64,000 nucleotides of DNA, taken from positions 2,790,001 to 2,854,000 of the forward strand of contig NZ_JACHBR010000001.1 of assembly GCF_014200435.1 (NCBI RefSeq). Direction: 5' to 3'. A model generated the notes under the pieces. The model saw only the letters and a program-made list of their open reading frames with translations, made no database searches and was not told where the DNA came from. The position numbers and the translations under genes were made by a program. The stretch is from Sphaerisporangium krabiense. Its GTDB lineage: Bacteria; Actinomycetota; Actinomycetes; Streptosporangiales; Streptosporangiaceae. Shown in pieces: positions 35,883 to 44,183 of the stretch; within the stretch, counting starts at the first letter, position 1; every line of letters begins with the position of its first letter.

Positions 35883-36083
35883 CCGCCGCTTGACTGGCTG
35901 CGGCTGCACGACCTTCGCCACGCCTGCGCGTCGTTCCTGATCGCCTGTGGGGCCTCGCCGAGGACGGTGATAAAGACCCTGGGGCACAGTCAGATCGGGC
36001 TCACTATGAACACGTACGCGCATGTGCTGCCCGAGGTGGAGCGGGCGGCCGTCGATGCGGTGGCCAAGAAGTTGTTCGCATGA
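35883..36083 (+). pseudogene. Integrase C-terminal relic
   Basis: Sixty-six codons carrying only the end of a tyrosine recombinase: LHDLRHACASFLIACGASPR, then the box LGHSQIGLTMNTYAHVL with the Tyr nucleophile. Everything before the HxxR box is missing. It is the third recombinase in the array and lies 109 bp before scar D. Confidence 0.88.
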
Positions 36084-36191
36084 GGACACGAGAACGAGGG
36101 TCGGTCTCCCTGAGCAGGAGTCCGGCCCTCTTGGCTGTAGTGGATGGCTGTAGTGGCGGGAAAATCAAGATCCACGACAGGTGTTTTGGCT

Positions 36192-36235
36192 GGTGGGCCG
36201 CCAGGGACTCGAACCCTGAACCTACGGATTAAAAG
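36192..36235. repeat. att scar D: tRNA-Lys 3'-half copy
   Basis: Identical to the tRNA-Lys 3' half from GGTGGGCCGCC through ATTAAAAG, followed by TCGG where the tRNA has TCCG. It is the left end (distal att) of the right-most element. Confidence 0.92.
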
Positions 36236-36342
36236 TCGGCCGAAGATCGTCCATGGACGTCCACTGCTGCGGCCGCGCCCAGCCCAGAGGGCGTACAAAA
36301 TTGATCATTTTCCATGCTCATCTGTCGGTGTCCACGGACGTT

Positions 36343-36361
36343 GTTAGCACCTCCGTTAGCA
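36343..36361. repeat. Type-1 arm-like direct repeats (left end of element)
   Basis: GTTAGCA at 36343 and 36355, spaced 12 bp, matching the pair at 45161/45173 at the other end of the element. Confidence 0.65.
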
Positions 36362-36545
36362 AGATCCCGACCGCGAGTGACAGCCGCAATCCGCTCTCCC
36401 GATGGCAAGTCGGCCCCGGAGCGCAGGCCTGCCAGGGCCCAGCACCGGGGCGGTGCGGCAGCCGATCGCCCGAACCACCTACGAGGAGACCCGAAGTCGG
36501 CGATCGTCCCACCTCAGCCCCAAGGCCGCCAAGTAGCGTGGCACT

Positions 36546-36764
36546 GTGCAGCAATGCGCCGAAGGGGTCCGCAAGCCAGATGTCAGCCTGTTCGAGACCG
36601 CCGCGCATCGGTGCGGGGCATCGTTGAGAAACGGCGGCTGGATGGTGGGCGATAATCCCATCAAGGACATCATCGGCGGTCGCACAGCCGGCCTAAGCAC
36701 GATGTGGGTCAACCACGGAGCTCAACCCGATCCTTCCACATCAGCAGGATCGTGTCGTAACTGA
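36546..36764 (+). pseudogene. HAD-family hydrolase, C-terminal fragment
   Basis: Seventy-two codons matching only the end of a HAD-superfamily phosphatase: KPDVSLFETAAHRCGASLRN, then GGWMVGDNPIKDIIGGRTAG with the acidic motif IV GDNPxxD, and LSTMWVNHG. The N-terminal DxD nucleophile region and cap are absent. HAD genes are recurrent AICE cargo; the tRNA-Phe element has another damaged copy at its distal end (59400-59608). Confidence 0.82.
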
Positions 36765-36945
36765 CGTGATGGACGCACTGGCACACCTACACAGATTTCC
36801 GCCACTCACCATCACTGATAGGTAACGCTTTCACATCAGTAGTGAACTTGCTGATCCCGAAGGGCGCCTAGTGGTCATTCTGGACGGTGCGCAGCCGCTC
36901 GCAACCGCAGTCGATGCCGAGCACAACCAGACCGAAAGGTTGCCA

Positions 36946-37617
36946 ATGGACGTAAATACACAATACCAGCAATATGTTCATCACTACGATCACACATTAA
37001 CTCGCACCGGGTTTGTTCGTTTATGTGATTATCGGCATCGCATTACCGCTGGGGATCTGGTGGCCCTTAGATCCGAAATCGAATCGGCGAGTAACGAGGC
37101 CCCAATGCAAGCATTTCTCAAAGAACGGCCCCACCTGCTCGTGAATACAGACGTAGCATACGGCTGCCGTTGGTTCAAAGCATCCCCGCGCCTCGGAGCG
37201 AATTACGTACCAGACTTCGCAATCGCGCGGATGGATAGCGGTGGATTAGCGTGGACGCTAATTGAACTCCAGAGTCCGAAATCCACCCTCTTCGTCGACA
37301 CTGCGAAGCCGGGTCAAGCTAAGCCTGACGAACAGCTCAGAGAAGGCATCGATCAGATCAGCCGGTGGCGAGGATGGATCGAACGGCGAGGCTCAAACGG
37401 CACCTCCCTTGAAGGATATCCCCGTCTCGCACCGAATTTCCGAGGCGTGATTATCATCGGCAGAAGCGAGAAGAAATTCCACGATTTAAACGGTGACGAT
37501 CGAATTAGGGAGCTTGAAGCGCACAATCGCGTGGAAATCCAATCCTATGACCGTATCTTTCGTGCAGCATGGGAGGTGATTCACGACTGCGGCGTTGATC
37601 ATACGATTACGCATTAG
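36946..37617 (+). CDS. Shedu-family (DUF4263) nuclease
   Basis: A 223-aa protein; ATG 36946 follows GAAAGG. It matches the Shedu immune nuclease domain (DUF4263, PF14082): APMQAFLKERPHLLV (residues ~52-66), then LGANYVPDFAIARMD with Asp90, WTLIELQSPKSTLF with Glu107 and Gln109, and EQLREGIDQISRWRGWI. This is the PD-(D/E)xK fold with ELQ in place of ExK. SduA proteins give anti-phage immunity as single-gene systems, cutting DNA. This one is shorter than many SduA proteins and has only a short N-terminal extension. The gene is visibly AT-richer than the host. Two HEPN-type genes follow. Function here is inferred from family. Confidence 0.82.
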   Translation: MDVNTQYQQYVHHYDHTLTRTGFVRLCDYRHRITAGDLVALRSEIESASNEAPMQAFLKERPHLLVNTDVAYGCRWFKASPRLGANYVPDFAIARMDSGGLAWTLIELQSPKSTLFVDTAKPGQAKPDEQLREGIDQISRWRGWIERRGSNGTSLEGYPRLAPNFRGVIIIGRSEKKFHDLNGDDRIRELEAHNRVEIQSYDRIFRAAWEVIHDCGVDHTITH

Positions 37618-38056
37618 TACATTTAGCCAACCTATACATGTCGTTCCTGCCCGCAAGACGCTGACGGAGCTGCCCAAGGTGCCAGCCGAAGGAACTCCAT
37701 TCCCGGTCCAAAAGTAGACGGTCGCTTGACTTCCTGAACTATCGTCGCAAACAGGTTGTGAGCGAGGAATGGTTCTCCAAGCCCTACGGAGGGTGCGAGA
37801 GCGTTAGTTCGACCACACCTGATCTACGGCTCCGCTGTCAGTATCAAAGCCCTTGGCCTGATCCGCTCGGGGCTTTTGGGCTTTCAGGTATGGTAGTTAG
37901 GGCAGAGCCGAACTACCGCCTTCCGCTTTTCAGGCGGGCCGACCGCCCTAGCGCCGATGACCCCAGTGGAGGTCAGGGGTGGCTGTCCATATGCATCACT
38001 ACGTAGGATTTCTCGTAATCACGCCCGAGGCACTCGACATCCGGCATAATGTACGC
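37618..38056. other. Non-coding gap between the Shedu and HEPN genes
   Basis: 439 bp without a credible gene on either strand. It should hold the promoter of the downstream HEPN-type gene. No repeats or hairpins stand out. Confidence 0.45.
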
Positions 38057-38581
38057 ATGGCATCTGATACAACTCCCAACTCTCCGAATCTCAGCGATCG
38101 TCAGGAAGAAACTGATGCGGCCCTCGGATATATGGTCCGAAACGCTGCAATGGTGGAGTTCTTTCTTGATCAGACCATTCGACGCCTGATCCAAAACCCG
38201 TACACACCTCTTGTAACTGCCAGCCTCTCTGCATCTGGCAGTTTGGATGTAATCAAGCGCATCGTTGAAGCAGGACCTTTTAGCGACGAGGCAGCGCAGG
38301 AGATGGCGGCGATAATAGGTCGATGCCGTGCAGCCTTTCCTCAAAGGAACCAGCATGTTCATGGGCTTCGCGTCATAGGAGATGAGCGGGATGCCACCTG
38401 GACCAAGAATCGCAGGACCGGCAGCCTAAATCAGACGTTTTTCGAAGTCGACGAATTGCGAGATCTTGGTCGAGAATTCTCTCAGATAGCCAGTTTGATC
38501 CTCGGCTGGTCCGGCTATTATCTGGAGGGAAAGTCAAGGCCTGGTCGTCGCGAAACACAGAACCGAGAGTCTGAGAATTAG
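38057..38581 (+). CDS. HEPN-like protein with Rx4H motif
   Basis: A 174-aa all-helical protein; the Met at 38057 is preferred because residues before it are weakly conserved in character, and an upstream start at 37979 is possible. A long N-terminal helix (DAALGYMVRNAAMVEFFLDQ) is followed by helices with regular Leu/Ile spacing. AFPQRNQHVHG contains Arg97-N-Q-H-V-His102, the Rx4H signature of HEPN RNases; a similar R-N-xx-VHG motif occurs in cell-surveillance HEPN proteins. HEPN proteins cleave RNA in toxin-antitoxin and abortive-infection systems. The gene sits between a Shedu nuclease and a second Rx4H protein. The assignment rests on motif and fold pattern, not on an alignment. Confidence 0.6.
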   Translation: MASDTTPNSPNLSDRQEETDAALGYMVRNAAMVEFFLDQTIRRLIQNPYTPLVTASLSASGSLDVIKRIVEAGPFSDEAAQEMAAIIGRCRAAFPQRNQHVHGLRVIGDERDATWTKNRRTGSLNQTFFEVDELRDLGREFSQIASLILGWSGYYLEGKSRPGRRETQNRESEN

Positions 38582-38937
38582 GACACGCCTTTAGGTGACC
38601 ACGGCCAAGCGATCGGGAAGCAGTAGATCGGCTTCCGTATGAGGCGGACAGGCGAATTGGTGGGATTAGGCGGGACGGGACGCATGCCAAGAGCACAGGA
38701 TGCTGCGTTGTCCACGCGCGCCATGCACTCATCGCTTCCCAGCACACTTGAACAGCACGATCATCCGGTGGCAAGGACCGACGAAGTCGGTCCGCGGCAG
38801 TCGATCGCCCCAGCCTCTATGGCGAGAACCAAAGCCAGCGATCGTCACGGCCTCAACCCGATCACTAGATGAGTGAAACGGAGAGCTGCGGTCGAGCGCT
38901 GGCGCTGCTGTTCGGCCGTGCATCCAGCTTATTTTCC
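38582..38937. other. Non-coding gap between convergent HEPN-type genes
   Basis: 356 bp with only short, implausible frames. The stretch GCGGCAGTCGATCGCCC (about 38794-38810) recurs in similar form at about 36453-36470 (GCGGCAGCCGATCGCCC), so it may be part of a shared decayed sequence. Confidence 0.4.
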
Positions 38938-39513
38938 TTAATCTGATGAGTCACCGGAACCAAGGACATCGAGCAGCTCGCCAAAGTGACCAAAGACCCA
39001 GTTATCGATCATCGTTGGGTACGCTTCGATGAAGAAGCTTGGCAGAGGCCCTTTTGGCTCTTCGATACCGTGACACCACTGCGAAATGATGTTATCTCCA
39101 TGCGCCAGATCTGTTACGGCAGCACGCAGACGAAGCATGTGATCCAGGATTTGATTGCTTCTCGCAGCCCACATCGCCCCAATCGCTACGCCTTCGTGAG
39201 CGATGAAATTCCGAGCCTTCCGCGCCTTGTCTAGAACATCGATATCCTCGGAGTTGAACCCTCCTAACGCGTGCTGGGTAAGCTCCTTCAACGTAGGCCC
39301 CAGCATCTTTTCGCCAGGAAGCGATGAAATTGCCTCTTGTAGGCTCAGGACCGGATCGTCTTGCACGACCGCAATGAGATTCGAGATTCTTAGCACAAAT
39401 TGGCATTTCGACTCGAATGCGTTAGCCAGGTAGAGCGCTCGTCCAGCCGACAAGAACGTCGCATCAAGCAATTCTGGCTCACGAGGCTTAAGGCGGCTCA
39501 GTGACCAGCTCAT
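38938..39513 (-). CDS. HEPN-like protein with canonical RNFIAH motif
   Basis: A 191-aa all-helical protein from the Met at 39513 (MSWSLSRLKPREPELLDATF). The central segment DVLDKARKARNFIAHEGVAI carries Arg101-N-F-I-A-His106, the textbook Rx4-6H motif of HEPN RNases (R-N-x3-H with the polar Asn after Arg). Helices before it (ALYLANAFESKCQFVLRISN) and after it fit a four-helix HEPN bundle. The AT-richer composition matches the neighbouring Shedu and HEPN genes. It is transcribed toward them. No MNT-type nucleotidyltransferase partner is next to it. It may act as a ribonuclease effector of the cargo locus; the activity is inferred. Confidence 0.72.
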   Translation of the reverse strand: MSWSLSRLKPREPELLDATFLSAGRALYLANAFESKCQFVLRISNLIAVVQDDPVLSLQEAISSLPGEKMLGPTLKELTQHALGGFNSEDIDVLDKARKARNFIAHEGVAIGAMWAARSNQILDHMLRLRAAVTDLAHGDNIISQWCHGIEEPKGPLPSFFIEAYPTMIDNWVFGHFGELLDVLGSGDSSD

Positions 39514-39681
39514 GGCATGCAAGCTTAGCGATGTTTCTGCCGATTGGTGCGCCTTTTCTTCTGGCCCGTCCCATCTGATGACTGAGCGCGCGGGCAGTGC
39601 TGGCCGCGACCGGCCGGAGAGCCGCAGCGCGGCCAGCGGCTGCCCGACGCGCGGCAGGCCGCCGTAGGCGGGCTACCCTTG

Positions 39682-39708
39682 ACAGACGTACACAGACGTA
39701 CAGATAAG
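39682..39708. promoter_or_regulatory. Tandem ACAGACGTAC operator-like repeat with promoter elements
   Basis: Two exact tandem copies of ACAGACGTAC (39682-39691, 39692-39701) plus a partial third copy. They overlap a TTGACA box at 39679-39684, with GATAAG about 18 bp on. Tandem CAGACGTAC-type repeats are typical control sites of AICE GntR repressors. Here the site points into the back of a truncated XRE gene, so its original gene has been displaced. Confidence 0.5.
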
Positions 39709-39725
39709 TTACTTTCTGATCTTGA

Positions 39726-40268
39726 TCAGGTGCCTTGGTCGTCGGCCTGCCCGAATGGGGCGGCACGGGCCCAGGTGTGGTCGATGCTGGTGAGGTAGGT
39801 CGTTGCGGTGCTGGTGTCGTCGCTGGCTTGGATGTGCATGACGGGGGCTTGGGCGGCGGGGGTGGCGTAGGCGTGGAGGTTGATCAGGAGGTTGTCGTCT
39901 GCGCGGTAGATGGAGTTGTAGAGGACCGTGCGGTGTAGGCGGACCTCTACGCCTTCGGTGGCCTGGAGCGGTTCGTAGAGTTTGATGGCGTTCTTGATGC
40001 GGGCGATCATGAGGTCGGGGCCGATGCCTTCGTCTGCTCCGCGGGCGGTGACGTGGGGGCTGGTGGGGTCGCCGAGCATGATGCGGACCTGGGCGCCGGC
40101 TTGGGCTCGTTCGGTGATGATCTGGAGGATGCCGGCGTTCTCGGCGAGGAACAGGCCGCTGTAGACCAGGATGTCAATCTGGTGGCGGGCGGAGGCGAAG
40201 AGCTGGCGCCAGAGGGGCTGGGGGACTGTCCAGCGGTGGGGGTAGACGGCTTTGATGTCCCGTCCGAT
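39726..40268 (-). pseudogene. C-terminal (PLD-like) half of an XRE-type AICE regulator
   Basis: The segment from about 40268 down encodes the C-terminal domain seen in Streptomyces XRE proteins: AVYPHRWTVPQPLWRQLFAS, then QIDILVYSGLFLAENAGILQ, VRIMLGDPTSPHV and VEVRLHRTVLYNSIYRADDN. The LHxT-x3-N-x-I-x-R-x-D-D part is a degenerate phospholipase D motif. The N-terminal HTH is gone. The frame is extended to 40385 only by antisense reading of the SpdB-like gene, which shows a head-to-head fusion of two gene fragments. It is unlikely to be functional. Confidence 0.75.
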
Positions 40269-40299
40269 GGGGCGCTGCGGTTTGGCGGCTTCGGGCGCG

Positions 40300-40644
40300 G
40301 TCCTGGTCGCCGTGTCGATGCTCGAACGCCGCTCGTCCGTACCCCGTCCCATGCCGTCTACGGTTCCGTCCTCGGTGACGGCCACCTCGTCCCCGTCCTC
40401 AACGGCATCCGTCCCATCGTCCTTGACGGCCCCGGCGCTCGTCCCAGGCCACCAGGACGGCCAAGACGAGCCATCAGGACCGTCTCCGGAACTGCTCGAC
40501 TACGCCCGCAAGGTCGCCACCGACCACCAGGCCCAGCACCACAAACCGATCAGCAGGGACGCCCTGCGCGCCCGACTCGGCGTGTCCAACCAGCTCGCAT
40601 CCGACCTGCTCCGCCACCTGGGAACCGCGAACGTATCGACCTGA
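40300..40644 (+). pseudogene. SpdB-like (DUF2637) transfer protein, C-terminal fragment
   Basis: The sequence matches the end of the intact DUF2637 protein at 54360-55007: VLVAVSMLERR (last membrane helix), a Pro/Ser-rich linker, then PSPELLDYARKVATDHQAQH and LRARLGVSNQLASDLLRHL. The first three membrane helices are missing and replaced by the inverted XRE fragment. A cytoplasmic HTH-like C-terminus could still be translated, but no good start is visible. Spreading proteins of this class help AICE DNA move between hyphal compartments. Confidence 0.78.
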
Positions 40645-40669
40645 CCACCTGACGAAGGGGGAACACCAC

Positions 40670-41008
40670 ATGACCTATGACCGGACCGCCTACATCTCCG
40701 GCCTTCGCGACCTGGCCGACTTCCTCGACACCAACCCCGGCTTCCCCACCCCCTGCCAGGCCGTCACCGCCTACTACATGCCCGAGCGCGCCACCGACGA
40801 TCAGATGCGTGAGGAAGTCGACAAGATCGCCGCCTACCTGGGCAGCGAGGTAGACCCCAACGGGATACCCGGCGGCCACTACCGCACCTCGATCCGATTC
40901 GGCCCTGTCGAGTACCGTGCCGCGGCCGTCCTGGCCAAGGTTCGCGCCCGCTTCACCGCAGAAACGAGTTACGCCGGATGCGTTATCCCCGACAGCCCTG
41001 ATGAGTGA
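40670..41008 (+). CDS. Conserved small AICE protein (112 aa)
   Basis: A 112-aa protein starting behind GAAGGGGGAA. It is clearly homologous to the 118-aa protein at 53989-54345 in the tRNA-Phe element: YISGLRDLADFLDTNP vs FITGLRRLATFLEANP, MREEVDKIAAYLGSEVD vs MCAEIDRIAALCGTKID, and both have HYRTSIRFGPVEY/HYLTALHFGPVRY and end near YAGCVIPD/YHGCVIPD. In both elements it lies between the spdB-like gene and the CxxCxGxG gene, so it belongs to the core AICE set. The function is unknown. It overlaps the next gene by 8 bp. Confidence 0.82.
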   Translation: MTYDRTAYISGLRDLADFLDTNPGFPTPCQAVTAYYMPERATDDQMREEVDKIAAYLGSEVDPNGIPGGHYRTSIRFGPVEYRAAAVLAKVRARFTAETSYAGCVIPDSPDE

Positions 41009-41138
41009 GAGCGACCTGGCGTATGAGGTGATCGTCATCCGCTACCGCTGCTGTACCTGCAACGGCACCGGACTCGACAGCCTCGGCGCCACCTGCGCCG
41101 ACTGCTTCGGCACCGGCATCGACGACCACGGGGCATAG
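41001..41138 (+). CDS. 45-aa CxxCxGxG zinc-finger-like protein
   Basis: The ATG at 41001 lies inside the end of the previous gene (ATGAGTGA). The protein has two DnaJ-type CxxCxGxG motifs, CCTCNGTGLDSLG and CADCFGTGID, enough to bind one zinc. It ends DDHGA. A matching gene (YRCATCGGTGVDSMADTCRD then CDGTGADNHGA) sits in the same place in the tRNA-Phe element. Such mini-zinc-ribbons are a constant part of these elements, just before repSA. The function is unknown. Confidence 0.78.
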   Translation: MSESDLAYEVIVIRYRCCTCNGTGLDSLGATCADCFGTGIDDHGA

Positions 41139-41232
41139 CCCCGGCGCCCCCGGCCTGGCCGCACATCCGCCAAGACACACGCCAGGTCGGGGGCCATCCC
41201 TCCACCCGAACGAGTGAAAGGAGGACTCCATC

Positions 41233-42615
41233 TTGCCCGCAACATCCATTGCCCCGCACGCCATCGCAGGGATGATCGCCCGCCTCGACGCACCCGACTA
41301 CGACCGGTGGGCCGCCCAGATCCGCAGGACCGGGGGATGCCGCCAACCCATCAACATACGCGGCACCGTCACCCACGTCGACCCCGCCACCGGCAAGCGC
41401 CTGCACACCTACACCACGCACACCGAACCCGGCGGCATCCTGCGCCTGCCCTGTAAGACCCGCCGAGCCAGCCGCTGCCCTGCCTGCGCCAAGACCTACC
41501 GTGGCGACACCTACCAGCTCATCCGCGCCGGTCTAATCGGTGGCAAGGGCGTCCCGGCCTCGGTCAGCGAACATCCGTGCCTGTTCGTCACCCTGACCGC
41601 GCCCTCCTTCGGTCTCGTGCACACCAGACGAGAGCAGGGCGGCAAGGTCTCGCCCTGCCGCCCCCGGCGTGACGCCAGGCCCTGCCCACACGGACGCGTC
41701 AGCTCCTGCATCGCCCGCCACACCGGCGACGATCCGCAGCTCGGCGAACCCCTGTGCCCGGACTGCTACGACTACACCGGCTCGGTGCTGTTCAACGCCA
41801 CCGCCTCCCTGTTGTGGGCCCGCTTCGCCGACGCCCTCCGCCGCCGACTCGCCACAGTCGGTGGACTCAGGCTGTGCGAACTTCGCCAACACCTGGTCGT
41901 CTCCTTCGCCAAGGTCGCCGAATACCAGCGCCGTGGCGTCGTCCACCTGCACGCCGTCATCCGCCTCGACGGGCCTGATGGACCACCCTCACCGCCACCA
42001 CCCTGGGCCACCAGCGACGTCTTGACCACAGCCGTACAAGGCGCTGCCCTGGCCGTCTCCGTCCGTATCTCCACCACCGCCCACGACCCGGTGCAGGTCC
42101 TGCGGTGGGGGCGCCAGCTCGACATTCGCCCCATCACCACCAACGGCGGCCTGTCCGAACAGAACATCGCCGCCTACATCGCCAAGTACGCCACCAAAGC
42201 CGCCGAATGCTTCGGTACTCTCGACCACCCCATCCGTCCCCTGGAGGACCTCGACGCCCTCGGCCTGCGCGACCACCCCCGCCGACTGATCGCCGAGTGC
42301 TTCCGCCTCGGAGCCCTGCCCCGTCTGGCCGAACTCCGCCTCACCCACTGGGCCCATATGCTCGGCTACCGCGGCCACTACTCCACCCGAAGCCGCCGCT
42401 ACTCCCTCACCCTGGGCCAACTCCGCACCATCCGCATGGACCACGTCCGGCAACAGGAAATCGCCACCGGCCATCTTCCCTTGTTCTCGGACGACACCCC
42501 TCTCAAGGTCGCCCGCTGGCGCTACGTCGGAAGAGGGCTGCCCGCCGGTGACGCCGTCCTTGCCGATGCATTGACCGGCGGATCTGTTGCGGCAGTCGAG
42601 GGGGTGAGCGCGTGA
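41233..42615 (+). CDS. repSA: RepSA-type replication initiator
   Basis: A 460-aa protein, TTG start at 41233 with GGAGGA 7 nt upstream. The N-terminal zinc-ribbon region has RRASRCPACAKTYRGDTY and SPCRPRRDARPCPHGRVSSC with CxDC (LCPDCYDYTGS). The HUH-like motif is GVVHLHAVIRLDG, and the catalytic Tyr region is YIAKYATKAAECFG. These features match the rolling-circle initiator of pSAM2-family AICEs. It nicks the element origin and starts rolling-circle replication of the excised circle. The gene overlaps xis by 4 bp (rep-xis-int operon). It is similar along its whole length to the RepSA of the tRNA-Phe element. Confidence 0.93.
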   Translation: MPATSIAPHAIAGMIARLDAPDYDRWAAQIRRTGGCRQPINIRGTVTHVDPATGKRLHTYTTHTEPGGILRLPCKTRRASRCPACAKTYRGDTYQLIRAGLIGGKGVPASVSEHPCLFVTLTAPSFGLVHTRREQGGKVSPCRPRRDARPCPHGRVSSCIARHTGDDPQLGEPLCPDCYDYTGSVLFNATASLLWARFADALRRRLATVGGLRLCELRQHLVVSFAKVAEYQRRGVVHLHAVIRLDGPDGPPSPPPPWATSDVLTTAVQGAALAVSVRISTTAHDPVQVLRWGRQLDIRPITTNGGLSEQNIAAYIAKYATKAAECFGTLDHPIRPLEDLDALGLRDHPRRLIAECFRLGALPRLAELRLTHWAHMLGYRGHYSTRSRRYSLTLGQLRTIRMDHVRQQEIATGHLPLFSDDTPLKVARWRYVGRGLPAGDAVLADALTGGSVAAVEGVSA

Positions 42616-42800
42616 CCAAGCTCCTGCTGACCGTGTCTGAAGCGGTGGAAGCGCTGTCGATTTCCCGCGCCAAGCTCTACCAGCTCATGAATTCCGGCGC
42701 CGTTCCTTACCTCCACATCGACCGATCCCGGCGCGTCCCCGTTGCTGGCCTTGAGGCCTACATCGCGGGCCTGCTCACGGAAAGGGAGAACGCGGCGTGA
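42612..42800 (+). CDS. xis: Excisionase (MerR/AlpA-type HTH)
   Basis: A 62-aa DNA-binding protein (MTKLLLTVSEAVEALSISRA then KLYQLMNSGAVPYLHIDRSR). The winged HTH is of the excisionase family (HTH_17): TVSEAAxxLxxSRxKLYxLMxxGxVPxxxI. GTG start overlapping the rep stop in GTGA; it also overlaps int by 4 bp. It bends DNA at att sites and sets recombination direction toward excision. It is intact. Confidence 0.93.
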   Translation: MTKLLLTVSEAVEALSISRAKLYQLMNSGAVPYLHIDRSRRVPVAGLEAYIAGLLTERENAA

Positions 42801-44050
42801 CCAGATCTTCCGCTACTCCTCCGAACGGTCGGGCAGGAGATGAGCCGGCCAGCAAGAAGAAGGGGGCCAAGCCGCAGACCAAATTGCGGGACGGCGTTAT
42901 GAAGCGCGGGAACACCTGGTCGTACGTCATTCGTGTCAAAGACCCGGAGACCGGAATAAGCAAACCCAAGTGGGTGGGCGGATTCGTGACCGAGGACGAG
43001 GCCAAGGAAGCACGGGACGAGGCCCGGGTGAAGGCACGTCGTGGCGATTACGTCGACCGGAACAGGGTCACCGTGGCTGAGTATCTCGATGACTGGATCG
43101 AGACGCACGCGATGGAGATCAAGCCGCGGACCCTCAAGGACTACAAGATGATCATTCGGCTCTACGTGCGGCCCAACATCGGCAACATGCGGTTACAGGC
43201 GGTCCGGCCGAGCACGATCACCAAGCTGTACGGCCACCTGCGAACCAAAGGCAGCAAGGATGGGAAACCGCTGTCGACACGATCGGTCAACCACGTGCAC
43301 GCCGTGTTGCGCAAGGCGTTCGGTGACGCGGTGAAAGTGGAAGAACTGCTCACCTCCAATCCAGTCGAGCGGGCCAAGCGGCCGAAACACACCTATACCG
43401 AACCGGGGAGCGTCTGGACTCCTGACCAGCTTCGGACCTTCCTGTCCATCGCGCGGTCGCACCGGCTGTTCGCCTTCTTCCACCTGGCCGCGTACACCGG
43501 TGCTCGACGTGGTGAGCTGGTCAACCTCCGCTGGTCGAACGTCAACCTCGATGGCAAGGTGATCACCATTGCCGGGTCGGCCGGCATCATCGACGGCGAA
43601 CGCATCGAGGGAACCACGAAGAGCGGGCGGATCCGCGTCGTCAGCCTCGACGACGAGACCGTTGCCGTCCTCAAGGCACACAAGTCACGGCAGGAGGTCG
43701 ACGAGGACACCGCGGACGACGAATGGCAGGGAGAGAAGGACCCCTACGTCTTCACTACGGGCCTCGGGCGGCCGATCTACCCCGACACCGTCACCCAGCT
43801 CATCAGAGATCTTGTGAAGGCGTACAACGCCCCTGCCAAGGGACGAACGCCGTCACCACCGCTCCCGCTCGCCCGCCTGCACGACCTTCGCCACGTTCAC
43901 GCGACCACACTCCTGCTCGCTGGCGTTCCGGTGCATGTGGTCGCCGCACGCCTCGGCCACGCCGATCCCGCGATCACACTCAGGGTCTATGCGCACGTGA
44001 TTCGATCTGCCGAAGCGTCGGCGGCTGACATCTTCGCCCACGCGCGCTGA
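42797..44050 (+). CDS. int: Site-specific tyrosine integrase (tRNA-Lys element)
   Basis: A 417-aa full-length recombinase. It has an N-terminal basic arm-binding region (PNGRAGDEPASKKKGAKPQT; WSYVIRVKDPETG...WVGGF), a SAM-like core-binding domain (about residues 95-190), then the catalytic domain with TGARRGELVNLRW, LHDLRHVHATTLLLAG, RLGHADPAITLRVYAHV (Arg, HxxR, His and the Tyr nucleophile all present). It overlaps xis by 4 bp and ends 50 bp before a 17-bp-stem terminator. It should recombine attP with the tRNA-Lys 3' half. A 142-bp relic of a close relative lies beside the tRNA at 45001-45142. Confidence 0.95.
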   Translation: MTRSSATPPNGRAGDEPASKKKGAKPQTKLRDGVMKRGNTWSYVIRVKDPETGISKPKWVGGFVTEDEAKEARDEARVKARRGDYVDRNRVTVAEYLDDWIETHAMEIKPRTLKDYKMIIRLYVRPNIGNMRLQAVRPSTITKLYGHLRTKGSKDGKPLSTRSVNHVHAVLRKAFGDAVKVEELLTSNPVERAKRPKHTYTEPGSVWTPDQLRTFLSIARSHRLFAFFHLAAYTGARRGELVNLRWSNVNLDGKVITIAGSAGIIDGERIEGTTKSGRIRVVSLDDETVAVLKAHKSRQEVDEDTADDEWQGEKDPYVFTTGLGRPIYPDTVTQLIRDLVKAYNAPAKGRTPSPPLPLARLHDLRHVHATTLLLAGVPVHVVAARLGHADPAITLRVYAHVIRSAEASAADIFAHAR

Positions 44051-44100
44051 GACCGGCCCCGTAGAGGGCGATTTCCTTCGCACCATGGCTGTGGTGGCTG

Positions 44101-44144
44101 CCCGGCTCTTGGCTGTAGCGATGGATGTACAGCCAAGAGCCGGG
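44101..44144. terminator. Integrase terminator, 17-bp perfect stem
   Basis: CCCGGCTCTTGGCTGTA (44101-44117) / its exact complement (44128-44144) with a 10-nt loop. Shorter, eroded versions of the same hairpin follow scars A and C. Confidence 0.92.
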
Positions 44145-44183
44145 ATCGCTCTGCGTCTACCGGTCACGCATTTGCCGGGGCGG

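Noticed and set aside
29099..36235. Possible additional tRNA genes or a CRISPR-like array at the four tRNA-like repeats
   Set aside because: Each copy has only the 3' half of tRNA-Lys and cannot fold into a cloverleaf; spacing is 1.5-3.7 kb and irregular, unlike CRISPR repeats. They are att scars.
37758..38006. Short frame between Shedu and HEPN genes
   Set aside because: No SD, no conserved motif, abnormal composition.
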